From Candidatus Opimibacter skivensis (lineage in GTDB: Bacteria; Bacteroidota; Bacteroidia; Chitinophagales; Saprospiraceae), in assembly GCA_016721905.1 (NCBI GenBank), contig JADKHH010000027.1:1-64000 (forward strand): a stretch of 64,000 nt of DNA. Direction: 5' to 3'. Of this stretch, positions 38,246 through 47,082 are shown in pieces. The position numbers and the translations under genes were made by a program. The notes under the pieces are model-generated. The model had not been told where the DNA came from and made no database searches. It saw only the letters and a list, made by a program, of their open reading frames with translations. Each line of letters starts with the position of its first letter. Position 1 is the stretch's first letter.

Positions 38246-38803
38246 ATGAGTGAGACACAAGAATTAACAAAAACCAGATGGGCCATCGATCCGACACACA
38301 GCGAAGTCGGCTTTAAAGTAAGGCACCTGATGATCACCAATGTAAAAGGTGTATTTAAAGAATTTGATGCCAGCATCTACACGACAGAAGAAGACTTCAC
38401 AACAGCAGAAATTGATTTCTGGTTAAATCCGGGATCAGTAGACACCGGTGATGCTAATCGGGACGGACATCTGGTCAGCGCTGACTTTTTTGACGCAGAA
38501 AATCACAAGCAGATCCATTTCACTTCTGACTTTGCTGTTGACAGAATTGACAACGACGGTAGCTATGAAATCTGGGGTGACCTGACGATCAAGGGCATCA
38601 AGAAACAAGTCAAGCTGAGCATTGAGTTTGGCGGTGTGATGAAAGACCCATGGGGTAATCACAAGGCAGGTATCACCGTCAATGGTAAAATCAACAGGAC
38701 GGATTTCGGCTTAAACTGGAATGCAGCACTCGAGACAGGTGGCGTATTGGTCAGTGAGGAGATCAGGATTTCCTGTGAGTTCCAACTCGTCAGACAATCA
38801 TAG
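38246..38803 (+). CDS. YceI-family protein
   Basis: 185 residues with no signal peptide, so cytoplasmic, unlike exported YceI. Lipocalin-like YceI features: WAIDPTHSEVGFKVRHLMITNVKG, GDANRDGHLVSADFFDAENH, IHFTSDF, GDLTIKGIKKQVKL and NRTDFGLNWN. The family binds isoprenoid lipids such as polyprenols and is often found beside pirin genes. Here it is the second gene of the pirin/YceI/dioxygenase set. Confidence 0.88.
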   Translation: MSETQELTKTRWAIDPTHSEVGFKVRHLMITNVKGVFKEFDASIYTTEEDFTTAEIDFWLNPGSVDTGDANRDGHLVSADFFDAENHKQIHFTSDFAVDRIDNDGSYEIWGDLTIKGIKKQVKLSIEFGGVMKDPWGNHKAGITVNGKINRTDFGLNWNAALETGGVLVSEEIRISCEFQLVRQS

Positions 38804-38933
38804 ATTGACTGCGTTGCGTCTTGGCTTGTCGATCGAATAGACAAGCTGTGGATGATAAAAACTGGTATAAAGTCTGTTGTATCTTCATCAGCCTTTATAC
38901 CAGTCTTTTTTAACAATTACCTGGTCAAACATC

Positions 38934-39809
38934 ATGGATAGATTAAAATTCCTTCAATCCCTCGCTTTGTTACCTTTAGCCGGTGCCGCTATGAACCTGA
39001 AACATTTGCATAAAGCAACCGAACCCTTTGAGGTGACGGATAAGATGCCGGTCCTTTTCCTGGGGCACGGAAGTCCTATGAATGCTATCCAGGAAACTGA
39101 ATTTTCTCAAGGCTGGCGAAACATCGGTAAGTCTCTTCCAAGGCCAAATGCCATCATCTGCATTTCTGCACATTGGGAAACGAAAGGAACGTATGTCACC
39201 GCGATGGAAAAGCCAAAGACCATCCATGACTTCGGTGGATTTCCGCAGGAATTATTTGATGTGCAATACCCTGCGCCTGGAAGTCCGGCGATCGCCATGG
39301 AGACTAAAAACACAATCACAAAAACCGAGGTAGGCCTGGATCAGCAATGGGGTCTCGACCACGGCTGCTGGAGTGTGGTTAAGCATCTCTATCCGAATGC
39401 AGATATACCTATCATACAATTGAGTCTCGATTATACGAAAGGGCCGCAATACCACTATGATCTCGCTAAAGAACTTTCATCCCTCCGCAAAAAAGGTATC
39501 CTGATCATCGGCAGTGGCAACATGGTCCACAATCTCGGCGTGCTCGACTGGCAAAATCAGAATAACGGATTTGACTGGGCCATCGAAGCGAATACCATGA
39601 TGAAAAACATGATTACAAATGGGGATTTCAATCCATTGATCAATTATACTTCACTCGGTAAAGCGGTACAACTCTCCGTGCCAACACCGGAACATTATCT
39701 TCCATTGCTCTACACGCTTGGGCTGAAAGAGGAAAAGGATAGTATCTCTTTGTTTAATGATAAGACGATCATGGGATCGATATCGATGACTTCTGTGAGG
39801 ATAGGATAA
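38934..39809 (+). CDS. 4,5-DOPA dioxygenase-like extradiol (LigB-type) enzyme
   Basis: 291 residues from the ATG at 38934; an upstream TTG frame (38877) is less likely. LigB-type extradiol enzymes bind Fe or Zn through conserved His residues, seen here as FLGHGSPMNAI, ISAHWETKGTYV and GLDHGCWSVVKHLYP, with GSGNMVHNLG further on. The family cleaves catechols such as DOPA (YgiD in E. coli). An N-terminal DRLKFLQSLALLPLAGAAM segment looks like a Tat-like or hydrophobic anchor. Third gene of the pirin/YceI group. Function of the set: probably handling of aromatic or quinone stress. Confidence 0.85.
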   Translation: MDRLKFLQSLALLPLAGAAMNLKHLHKATEPFEVTDKMPVLFLGHGSPMNAIQETEFSQGWRNIGKSLPRPNAIICISAHWETKGTYVTAMEKPKTIHDFGGFPQELFDVQYPAPGSPAIAMETKNTITKTEVGLDQQWGLDHGCWSVVKHLYPNADIPIIQLSLDYTKGPQYHYDLAKELSSLRKKGILIIGSGNMVHNLGVLDWQNQNNGFDWAIEANTMMKNMITNGDFNPLINYTSLGKAVQLSVPTPEHYLPLLYTLGLKEEKDSISLFNDKTIMGSISMTSVRIG

Positions 39810-39810
39810 A

Positions 39811-39905
39811 GGCAGAACGGCAGAACGGCTGAATGGCTAAAGAGGCTGAAAGGGCTGAAAGGGCTAAAGGGCTAAAAGGGCAAGGCTGAGAGGAAAAAGG
39901 GGAAA
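39811..39905. repeat. Low-complexity GGCTGAAAG/GGCTAAAGG tandem
   Basis: Runs of CAGAACGG, GGCTGAAAGG and GGCTAAAAGGGC words follow the dioxygenase gene. Non-coding. Confidence 0.65.
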
Positions 39906-39907
39906 AT

Positions 39908-40070
39908 TAACTGCGTCTCTGCGTCTCTGCGCGAAAAATTAATTTGGAGAATTCAACACCTTATAATACAGAAGGACAGAAAAGAAAAGGGAATTCAAAC
40001 TGCGTCGTTGCGGCGTTGCGCGAGAAATAATTTTGGAAGATTCAAAACCTTAGAATACAGAAGAGGTCTA
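39908..40070. repeat. Two direct copies of an 89-bp-spaced intergenic element
   Basis: Two copies start at 39,909 and 39,998. Both have AACTGCGTC-TTGCG-type runs, then GCG-GAAA-TAATTT, TTGGA, ATTCAA-ACCTTA and AATACAGAAG. They differ at scattered bases. No coding sequence is present in this gap (39,810-40,194). Confidence 0.6.
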
Positions 40071-40194
40071 TAGAAGATCTGAAGCATGGATTCCAGATGC
40101 CAGACTCGCAGATGCCAGACTTGAGACTTTTTGATACGAAGCAGCCTCTGGCTGCATGACCCACTCACAACTCACAACTCAAAACTCACATAAT

Positions 40195-40755
40195 ATGATT
40201 GAATACACTGTAGTACATACCGAACAGGAATTGAAAGGCATCCTCAGTCTATTAGAAAGCAACCTGGCCATCAACGTTCCTGACGAAATAGAGGACAAGG
40301 AAGGCTTTCTGACGGTGGCGTATAGCTTTGAAGATCTCAGACGCATGCATGCCACCGACCCCGCGATCATCGCAAAAGACAAGGATCAGGTGATCGCCTA
40401 CGTACTGGCCCTGAATCCGGTGATCAAATCGGATTTTCCTATCCTGATACCTTTCATGGAATTGTTTGATAACATCATCTATGAAGGCAAACCTGTTTCA
40501 ACCTACAATTACCTGATCATCGGCCAGGCTTGTATTCATAAGGATTACCGCGGGAAAGGCGTCTTTAAGAAAATATATGCCGCCTATAATGCCCGCTTCA
40601 GGGACAAGTATGATTTTGCGATTTCCGAGATCGCCACAAGGAACCTTCGTTCCATGAACGCCCACAAGAAAATTGGTTTTACCACCGTCCATGAATATAC
40701 TGACCCAAACGGGGTGGAATGGAGCGTGGTCATCCTCGACTGGAAAAAGCTATAA
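40195..40755 (+). CDS. GNAT-family N-acetyltransferase
   Basis: 186 residues from the ATG at 40195 (MIEYTVVHTEQEL), chosen because the longer frame adds only low-complexity residues. The acetyl-CoA-binding motif is IIGQACIHKDYRGKGVFKKIY (RxxGxG-like) and the C-terminal part has NLRSMNAHKKIGFTTVHEY, the usual N...A...K...GF signature. It acetylates an unknown amine substrate in the cytoplasm. The stop lies 2 bp before the REP array. Confidence 0.8.
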   Translation: MIEYTVVHTEQELKGILSLLESNLAINVPDEIEDKEGFLTVAYSFEDLRRMHATDPAIIAKDKDQVIAYVLALNPVIKSDFPILIPFMELFDNIIYEGKPVSTYNYLIIGQACIHKDYRGKGVFKKIYAAYNARFRDKYDFAISEIATRNLRSMNAHKKIGFTTVHEYTDPNGVEWSVVILDWKKL

Positions 40756-40756
40756 T

Positions 40757-41194
40757 ACCCTCCGGCGCAGCCGTTGTTGGTGTCCCCACCAACAACCACC
40801 GAAATCTCCCGCTGGGGGTGTAGGCACCACACCCGCGGCATCTCCCCCATCGGCGAAGCCGTTGTTGGTGTCCCCACCAACAACCACCGAAATCTCCCGC
40901 TGGTGGTGAGGACACCGTACCAGCGGCATCTCCCCACCCGGCGAAGCCGTTGTTGGTGTCCCCACCAACAACCACCGAAATCTCCCGCTGGTGGTGAGGA
41001 CACCGTACCAGCGGCATCTCCCCACCCGGCGAAGCCGTTGTTGGTGTCCTCACCAACAACCACCGAAATCTCCCGCTGGTGGTGAGGACACCGTACCAGC
41101 GGCATCTCCCCACCCGGCGAAGCCGTTGTTGGTGTCCTCACCAACAACCACCGTAATGCCCGCTGGTGGTGAGGACACCAGGCCAGCGGCACCA
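40757..41194. repeat. REP array 1: five 88-bp double-hairpin units
   Basis: Five units with exact 88-bp period; the GTTGTTGGTG arm starts at 40773, 40861, 40949, 41037 and 41125. Each unit has a mini-hairpin CGGC-GAA-GCCG, hairpin A (GTTGTTGGTG, loop TCCC or TCCT, CACCAACAAC), a CACCGAAATCTCC spacer, and hairpin B (CCGCTGG-TGGTG-AGGA-CACC-CCAGCGG) followed by CATCTCCCC. In unit 1, hairpin B has a different sequence (CCGC-GGGTGT-ACACCC-GCGG) but keeps its pairing. The arrangement matches bacterial REP/BIME clusters. Frames running through it are artefacts. Confidence 0.9.
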
Positions 41195-41248
41195 CTAAAA
41201 AATCCATTGCACCGGTCACATTTCACCTACCTCAAGACACTAGTAGGT

Positions 41249-41752
41249 ATGGTATTTAAACAATATGATGGCTTATACTTTACAACTGCCACTGTACTCC
41301 ATTGGTATCCTCTTTTTGAACATGATGACTTCAAGGAAATTATCATTTCTGCCCTGAGATACTGTGTCAACGAAAAAAGGGCTGAAGTATGGGCGTTTGT
41401 AATTATGAATACACACATCCACTTGGTGTGGCGCATACTTGATCCATTCGAATTGATGTCAGTCCAAACTACTCTTTTGAGGTATACATCTAAGGTATTC
41501 TTGAGTACACTTAAAGATCAGAATGACCTCACAACACTTGACATCTTTAGGGTTGATAAGATTGACCGTAAATATCAAATCTGGAAAAGAGAAGCTTTAA
41601 GTATTGAAATATTTACTGACAAGGTCCTGCGTCAAAAGATCAATTACATTCATAACAACATGAATAAAAAGGGTTTTGATGATTTGAAGTATAAATACTC
41701 TACTGCTTCATATTATGCAACCGGGGAAAAAACCTGGGATTTTGTGAAGTAG
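41249..41752 (+). mobile_element. REP-associated tyrosine (RAYT) Y1 transposase gene
   Basis: 167 residues from the ATG at 41249; the upstream open frame reads through repeat DNA and is not plausible. It belongs to the Y1/HUH transposase family of IS200-IS605: YFTTATVLHWYPLFEHDDF (N-terminal strand), MNTHIHLVWRI with the HUH (His-x-His) metal site, and INYIHNNMNKKGFD followed by YKYSTASYYATGEKTWDF. The nucleophile is probably the Tyr in NYIHNN, by analogy with TnpA_REP. It has no partner TnpB and lies directly between REP repeats, as domesticated RAYT genes do. It is expected to act on single-stranded REP DNA to mobilise or maintain the repeats. Confidence 0.88.
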
Positions 41753-41760
41753 GGTACGTC

Positions 41761-41993
41761 TCGCTGGTGGTGGGGACACCAGGCCAGCGGCATCTCCCCA
41801 TGCGGCGAAGCCGTTGTTGGTGTCCCCACCAACAACCACCGAAATCTCCCGCTGGTGGTGGGGACACCAAGCCAGCGGCAATCACACGTCTCGCTGGTGG
41901 TGGGGACACCAGGCCAGCGGCATCTCCCCACCCGGCGAAGCCGTTGTTGGTGTCCCCACCAACAACCACCGAAATCTCCAGCGGCATTACCAA
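41761..41993. repeat. REP array 2, right flank of the RAYT gene
   Basis: It begins 8 bp after the RAYT stop with hairpin B (41761-41790), nearly identical to the B hairpin that ends array 1 at 41161-41191, so the gene is bracketed by direct repeats. Hairpin A copies start at 41813 and 41943; a B hairpin and an AATCACACGTC interruption lie between them. Conserved CCAGCGGCA ends each B hairpin. Confidence 0.88.
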
Positions 41994-42160
41994 AATCATC
42001 CAGCGATGTGACGACCGTCAGATAGCTTTTCACAGAAGGTGATTAAACTTGTCCCTATAAATAAAATCGTACAGTAGATATACATCTTCTCTCTCCCTCT
42101 ATATGCCGGAGCAAGCACTTACTATGTATTTGCTTGCTTTGGCTATAATCTGTTTTGCAA

Positions 42161-42556
42161 ATGAAAACCTTACGAATCCTTGCCTGCCTGCTCCTTTTGT
42201 TCAATGGAACAGGCGCTCTCTTCGGTGGATGGAGTTTTATCCAGGATCCCACCGGATCAGATCTCCAGATTCCAACGACGTATCTTGAACACTCGCCATT
42301 CAAAGATTTTCTCATCCCTGGCATTGTCCTTTTTACCGTCAATGGCGTCCTCTCCATGGTGACATTGGTCTGGACACTGATGCAATGGAAACATTACGGA
42401 TGGTTGATCATGCTCCAGGGTGCCATGCTGGTAGGCTGGATCATCATCCAGATGATCATGCTCAGGGAGATCAACCTTTACCATTTCATTTTCGGCAGCA
42501 TCGGAATCATCCTCTTATGGATCGGTTGGACTTTAAAAGTGAAAAATGAAAAATGA
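42161..42556 (+). CDS. Small four-helix membrane protein of unknown function
   Basis: 131 residues from ATG 42161. Four hydrophobic helices at about 5-23, 48-70, 79-98 and 106-124 (for example ILACLLLLFNGTGALFGGW, IPGIVLFTVNGVLSMVTLVW). The layout resembles DoxX-like or other uncharacterised Bacteroidota inner-membrane proteins, but I see no defining motif. It stands between the REP island and the SulP gene. Confidence 0.6.
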   Translation: MKTLRILACLLLLFNGTGALFGGWSFIQDPTGSDLQIPTTYLEHSPFKDFLIPGIVLFTVNGVLSMVTLVWTLMQWKHYGWLIMLQGAMLVGWIIIQMIMLREINLYHFIFGSIGIILLWIGWTLKVKNEK

Positions 42557-42584
42557 AAAGTGAAAAACAACTATCTTCCACTGT

Positions 42585-42665
42585 CTACCGATTACTGATT
42601 ACCGAATACTGAATACCGAATACCGAATACCGAATACTGCTAGTTGCTAAATGCTAACTTCTCAC
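42585..42665. repeat. Low-complexity TACCGAATACTG tandem
   Basis: ATTACTGATTACCGAATACTGAATACCGAATACCG words repeat. The same words recur at 44,333-44,425 and, in reverse, at 56,150-56,200. Non-coding. Confidence 0.7.
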
Positions 42666-42677
42666 TGCTAACTCAAA

Positions 42678-44237
42678 TTGAAACTCAAGAGTCGAAATCT
42701 AAAATACTACTGGTTGTCGTTTACCAAGCACGACTTCAAGGCAAGCATCACTGTTTTTTTTGTTGCCCTTCCGCTGTGCCTTGGTGTATCCCTGGCTTCA
42801 GGCGCACCGGTGTATTCAGGCTTATTGGCAGGCGTCATTGGCGGCATCGTCATCACCCTCATCAGCAAATCAGATCTCAGCGTCAGCGGACCGGCCGCAG
42901 GACTCACTGCCATTTGTGCAGCAGCCATTACCGAACTGGGTGCCATAGAAATATTTTTTCTATCCGTATCCGTAGCTGGCCTCCTGCAAGCCCTGATTGG
43001 AATCCTCAGACTTGGAGGCTTCACTCATTTTATTCCCTCCGCCGTAATCAAAGGCATGCTCACCGCCATAGGTATTATCCTGATCTCAAAACAAATTCCA
43101 CTGCTTGTAGGATATAATCAACCTGATTTCTGGACCAACGAACTTTTTAATATCCTCACCTTTAAGAACGGTTTTAAAGATATAGACAACCTCTATTATC
43201 ACACCTCCACAGGCGCAGTGACCATTTCAATCACCACGATATTCATCCTCATCCTGTGGAAACGATATCTATCTGGTAAAATCTCCTTTCTGCCTACTTC
43301 ATTTATCACCGTCTTATCCGGCATACTCCTGGCGATGGGATTCAATCACTTCTTTCCCGACAACGCCATCAAGGCATCCCAGTTTGTCAATATACCCCAT
43401 GATGTAATCTCCCAAATCAAAGTCGTTGATTTTACGCTACTCTTCAGCGATGCAGCCATCTGGCGTAATGCCATCGTGATTTGTTTTGTGGCCTCACTCG
43501 AAACACTCCTGAGTATCACCGCGATTGACAAACTCGATCCATATAATCGCATTACACCTCAAAACCGTGAATTAGTCGCGCAAGGGACCGGTAATTTCCT
43601 CTGTGGCATGCTGGGAGGGCTTCCCATCACTGCGGTGATCGTCCGGAGTTCAGCCAATGCAGAAGCAGGTGCCAAAACAAAACTTTCTTCCTTTACACAC
43701 GGCCTATGGCTGGCCCTGGCTGTCTTGGTAGCCATCCCCTTGATCAATCTCATACCCTATTGTGTGCTGGCGGTCATCCTGCTACGCACCGGCTACAATC
43801 TCGCTAAGCCAAAGATGGTCTTTGCCATCTACCGTCAAGGCAGGGAACAATTTCTTCCGTTTATCGTGACCGTCATCGCCATCCTCGCCACAGACCTACT
43901 CATCGGTGTAGTCATCGGCGTGATCTATGCGATCTATTTCCTGATCAAGCATACCCTCGAAGCAGGTTATGTGCTGAAGGAACGATATGTAGGCCACATC
44001 AAGCACTACTCTATCGAGTTAGCACTGAACGTAAGCTTTATCAATAAAAAACGTATCATGGAAATGCTTGACAAGCTACCCGAATACGCCGAAGTAGAAA
44101 TAAAAGGTACCAACAGTGTATACATCGACAATGATATCCTCGAGATTTTCCATGACTTCAAATCAAAAGCCCACCGCAAGCATATTGAACTCAAGCTCAT
44201 CAATATACCGGATGTTGAAACTATCGAACTTCATTGA
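42678..44237 (+). CDS. SulP-family anion transporter
   Basis: 519 residues. The SulP core is clear: KHDFKASITVFFVALPLCLG, SGAPVYSGLLAGVIGG (anion-binding half-helix region), LSVSGPAAGLTAI, FIPSAVIKGMLTAIGII, GGLPITAVIVRSSANAEAG and IPYCVLAVILLRTGYNL. About 12-14 membrane helices occupy residues 20-420. The C-terminal 90 residues (ALNVSFINKKRIMEML) form a STAS-like domain. Start is a TTG at 42678; no ATG precedes the core, so this start is likely but not certain. SulP proteins carry sulfate, bicarbonate or other anions; the substrate is not set by sequence. Confidence 0.85.
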   Translation: MKLKSRNLKYYWLSFTKHDFKASITVFFVALPLCLGVSLASGAPVYSGLLAGVIGGIVITLISKSDLSVSGPAAGLTAICAAAITELGAIEIFFLSVSVAGLLQALIGILRLGGFTHFIPSAVIKGMLTAIGIILISKQIPLLVGYNQPDFWTNELFNILTFKNGFKDIDNLYYHTSTGAVTISITTIFILILWKRYLSGKISFLPTSFITVLSGILLAMGFNHFFPDNAIKASQFVNIPHDVISQIKVVDFTLLFSDAAIWRNAIVICFVASLETLLSITAIDKLDPYNRITPQNRELVAQGTGNFLCGMLGGLPITAVIVRSSANAEAGAKTKLSSFTHGLWLALAVLVAIPLINLIPYCVLAVILLRTGYNLAKPKMVFAIYRQGREQFLPFIVTVIAILATDLLIGVVIGVIYAIYFLIKHTLEAGYVLKERYVGHIKHYSIELALNVSFINKKRIMEMLDKLPEYAEVEIKGTNSVYIDNDILEIFHDFKSKAHRKHIELKLINIPDVETIELH

Positions 44238-44332
44238 GCATCATGTCAGACCCCCTACCCCCTGAAAGGGGGCGATGATGAAAACTTAGGCAATAGATTT
44301 GAAGATTAGCAGTTCATTAAAAAAATAACATA

Positions 44333-44478
44333 GCCCATTTACCGAATACTAATTACCGAACACTGATTACTGATTACTGATTACTGAATACTGATTACCA
44401 CTGAATTGATTACTGATTACCGATTACCACTTTTCACTCTTCACTCTTCACTTTTCACTTTTCACTTTTCACTTGTAC
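44333..44478. repeat. Low-complexity TACCGAATACTGATT and CACTTTTCACTCTT tandem
   Basis: TTACCGAA-ACTGATTACTGATTA words are followed by TTTTCACTCTTCACTTTTCAC words directly before the P-type ATPase start. The second word is the complement of the array near 35,200. It leaves little room for an ordinary promoter. Confidence 0.7.
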
Positions 44479-44480
44479 CC

Positions 44481-47012
44481 ATGTCCCAGAAACTTAACCT
44501 TCCCGCCACCCTGACCGGCCTGACCGATGCAGAAGTGCAGGAATCACGCAAGAAGCATGGGCCAAACCTGCAGCAACAGAAAGTAAAGAGTACCTGGTGG
44601 AAAATGATCCTGGAAATCCTCCGGGAACCCATGTTGGTGCTCCTCATCATTATCTCGGTCATCTATTTTGTCCTCGAACAATATGGAGAAGCATGGTTTA
44701 TGATGGCTGCTATCATCATTGTATCCGGGATCTCCTTTTATCAGGACAATCGCAGCCGCAAGGCACTTGAAGCTCTCGAAGCACTCAACACACCATTGAG
44801 TAAAGTTATCCGCAATGGCATACCAGTGTCCATTCTCACACCCGAAATTGTACCTGGTGATCTTGTCATTGCAGAAGAAGGTTCCACTATCAATGCAGAT
44901 GGTAAGATCGTACACAGCAATGATTTTTCTGTCAACGAATCCACCCTGACCGGAGAGGCTCAGGCTATCTATAAATCATCCACCAGCGAAGATCCAAACG
45001 TTTTCAGCGGCACACTTGCATCCTCAGGACTCGCTGTTTACAAAGTTGAAAAAACCGGAACCTCTACCAGGGTAGGTCAGATCGGCAAATCGATCGCTGA
45101 GATCAAGGAAGAGCCCACGCCATTGCAGAAACAAATAGAAGCTTTTGTAAAAGGCATGGCGCTCATCGGTATAGTTGTTTTCCTGGGAGTGTGGGCATTC
45201 CAGTATATAGAAAGCAAAAACCTGCTGGCCAGTTTGTTGAAAGGCCTGACCCTCGCTATGTCTATACTGCCCGAAGAAATTCCGGTCGCCTTCACCACTT
45301 TCATGGCCCTGGGCTCACGAAGGCTGATGAAAGAAGGGATCATCGTCAAGAAAACGCGGACTGTAGAAACCCTTGGAAGTGCTACGGTGATTTGTGCAGA
45401 CAAGACAGGAACAATTACAGAAAACAAGATGACCCTGCAAAGTGTGTATGCCTTCAGCAACAATCGGCTATACACAGGAGAAAAAGAGTATGATAAGGAA
45501 GCTTTGACAGTCATCGAAACCGCCATGTGGGCCAGCGAACCAGTGCCTTTCGATCCCATGGAGAAGACACTGCATCAAATCTATGAGAAGCACACCTCCG
45601 GGGATCAACGGGAAAGCTTTTCAATGGTGCATGAATATCCATTGGAAGGTGTTCCTCCCATGATGACACACATCTTTGAAAACAAGTCAGGCGTCAGGAT
45701 TATTGCAGCCAAAGGTGCCCCGGAAGCCATACTGAAACTATGTCATCTTACTGATGTCCAACTGCAGGAAGTTCAGGCTATTATTGATCAACTGGCCCTT
45801 CAGGGTTATCGGATACTTGGTGTTGCTACCGCATCTCATACAGGCAATGACTTTCCGGCTGCTCAGCAATCATTTCCATTCGCACTTACAGGTCTTGTAG
45901 TTTTTTATGATCCTCCCAAACCAGGAATTGAAAACGTCTTCAGGAAATTTTATGAAGCAGGCATAGAGGTCAAGATCATCACTGGTGATAATCCACTGAC
46001 CACAAAAGCCATTGCAGGGAATGCAGGAATAAAAAATGCGGATGATCCTATAGATGGTGAAGCTTTGATGAAGCTCAATGAGAAAGGATTCAATGAAGCA
46101 CTGCGCAAATATTCCCTCTTCACCCGGATGTTTCCGGAGGCTAAGCTGGCCGCTATCAATGGATTTAAGAAAGATAACCAGGTCGTGGCGATGGTGGGCG
46201 ATGGCGTCAATGATGGTCCTGCATTGAAGGCAGCACACATCGGCATCGCCATGGGACAGCGCGGCACAGAAATGGCGAAAAGCGCAGCAGCCCTGATTCT
46301 CATGAATGATGACCTCTCGAAAATGGTGGATGCCATTGCTACGGGTCGCCGGATCTATAGCAATCTGAAAAAAGCGATTCAATACATCATATCCATTCAC
46401 ATACCGATCATCCTCACCGTTTCACTTCCGCTATTCCTGGGCTGGATCTACCCTGATATTTTTACACCCGTGCATGTTATCTTCCTTGAACTGGTCATGG
46501 GCCCTACATGCTCCATCGTGTTTGAAAACGAACCCATGGAAAAAAATACCATGCTGCAAAAGCCAAGGCCGATGACAGAGACTTTCCTCAATTGGCACGA
46601 GCTGGGCATGAGCATCCTGCAAGGCCTGATGATTACGGCGGGGGTTTTGTTCATGTATCAACTTACCTTAAAGCAGGGGGGCAATGAAGCACAAGTCCGC
46701 ACCATGGTATTCAGTACCCTGATCTTTGCCAACATCTTCCTTACGCTGGTCAACCGATCATTTTACTTTTCATTTGTAACCACCTTGCGCTACAAGAATG
46801 ATTTACTTCTTGGCATTATCACGATTACCCTGGCTATTCTTGCCACGATGCTATTTGTAGATCCGGTGGCAATGTTTTTTCAACTGGTGCATCCTGCACT
46901 CAACGACATCGGACTATGCGCAGGGATTGCGTTTATCAGTGTGTTCTGGTTTGAAGCAGTGAAGGTATGGCGGAGGGCCCGGAATGCTCCTATCCTGGAA
47001 AGGAATCAATAA
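44481..47012 (+). CDS. P-type cation-transporting ATPase (P2/PMA-like)
   Basis: 843 residues from ATG 44481 (MSQKLNLPATLTGLTDAEV); the upstream frame encodes only low-complexity peptide. Domains in order are N-terminal cation ATPase domain, actuator loop with TLTGEAQA, helix 4 PEEIPVAF, phosphorylation motif CADKTGTITENKM, nucleotide domain AKGAPEAILKLC, hinge GDGVNDGPALKAAHIGIAMG, and six C-terminal helices. The PEEIP motif and length suit the calcium/cation P2 ATPases. The transported ion is unknown. It sits in the stress island together with Usp, CBS and Hsp20 genes. Confidence 0.88.
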   Translation: MSQKLNLPATLTGLTDAEVQESRKKHGPNLQQQKVKSTWWKMILEILREPMLVLLIIISVIYFVLEQYGEAWFMMAAIIIVSGISFYQDNRSRKALEALEALNTPLSKVIRNGIPVSILTPEIVPGDLVIAEEGSTINADGKIVHSNDFSVNESTLTGEAQAIYKSSTSEDPNVFSGTLASSGLAVYKVEKTGTSTRVGQIGKSIAEIKEEPTPLQKQIEAFVKGMALIGIVVFLGVWAFQYIESKNLLASLLKGLTLAMSILPEEIPVAFTTFMALGSRRLMKEGIIVKKTRTVETLGSATVICADKTGTITENKMTLQSVYAFSNNRLYTGEKEYDKEALTVIETAMWASEPVPFDPMEKTLHQIYEKHTSGDQRESFSMVHEYPLEGVPPMMTHIFENKSGVRIIAAKGAPEAILKLCHLTDVQLQEVQAIIDQLALQGYRILGVATASHTGNDFPAAQQSFPFALTGLVVFYDPPKPGIENVFRKFYEAGIEVKIITGDNPLTTKAIAGNAGIKNADDPIDGEALMKLNEKGFNEALRKYSLFTRMFPEAKLAAINGFKKDNQVVAMVGDGVNDGPALKAAHIGIAMGQRGTEMAKSAAALILMNDDLSKMVDAIATGRRIYSNLKKAIQYIISIHIPIILTVSLPLFLGWIYPDIFTPVHVIFLELVMGPTCSIVFENEPMEKNTMLQKPRPMTETFLNWHELGMSILQGLMITAGVLFMYQLTLKQGGNEAQVRTMVFSTLIFANIFLTLVNRSFYFSFVTTLRYKNDLLLGIITITLAILATMLFVDPVAMFFQLVHPALNDIGLCAGIAFISVFWFEAVKVWRRARNAPILERNQ

Positions 47013-47082
47013 GTGTGAAAAAACAATTGAAGTAAAAGGAGATTCTAAAGCAGATTGATCATCGAATCAACTTAGCTGATCA

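Noticed and set aside
40757..41194. CRISPR array
   Set aside because: The 88-bp units are contiguous with no unique spacers, and no cas genes are near.
40584..41219. Minus-strand 211-residue frame and others through the 88-bp repeats
   Set aside because: They translate hairpin repeats in changing frames (88 is not a multiple of 3) and start inside the GNAT gene; no coding signal.
40991..41248. N-terminal extension of the transposase frame into REP array 1
   Set aside because: The extension encodes repeat DNA (SPPTTTEISRWW-like words); the domain begins at the ATG at 41,249.
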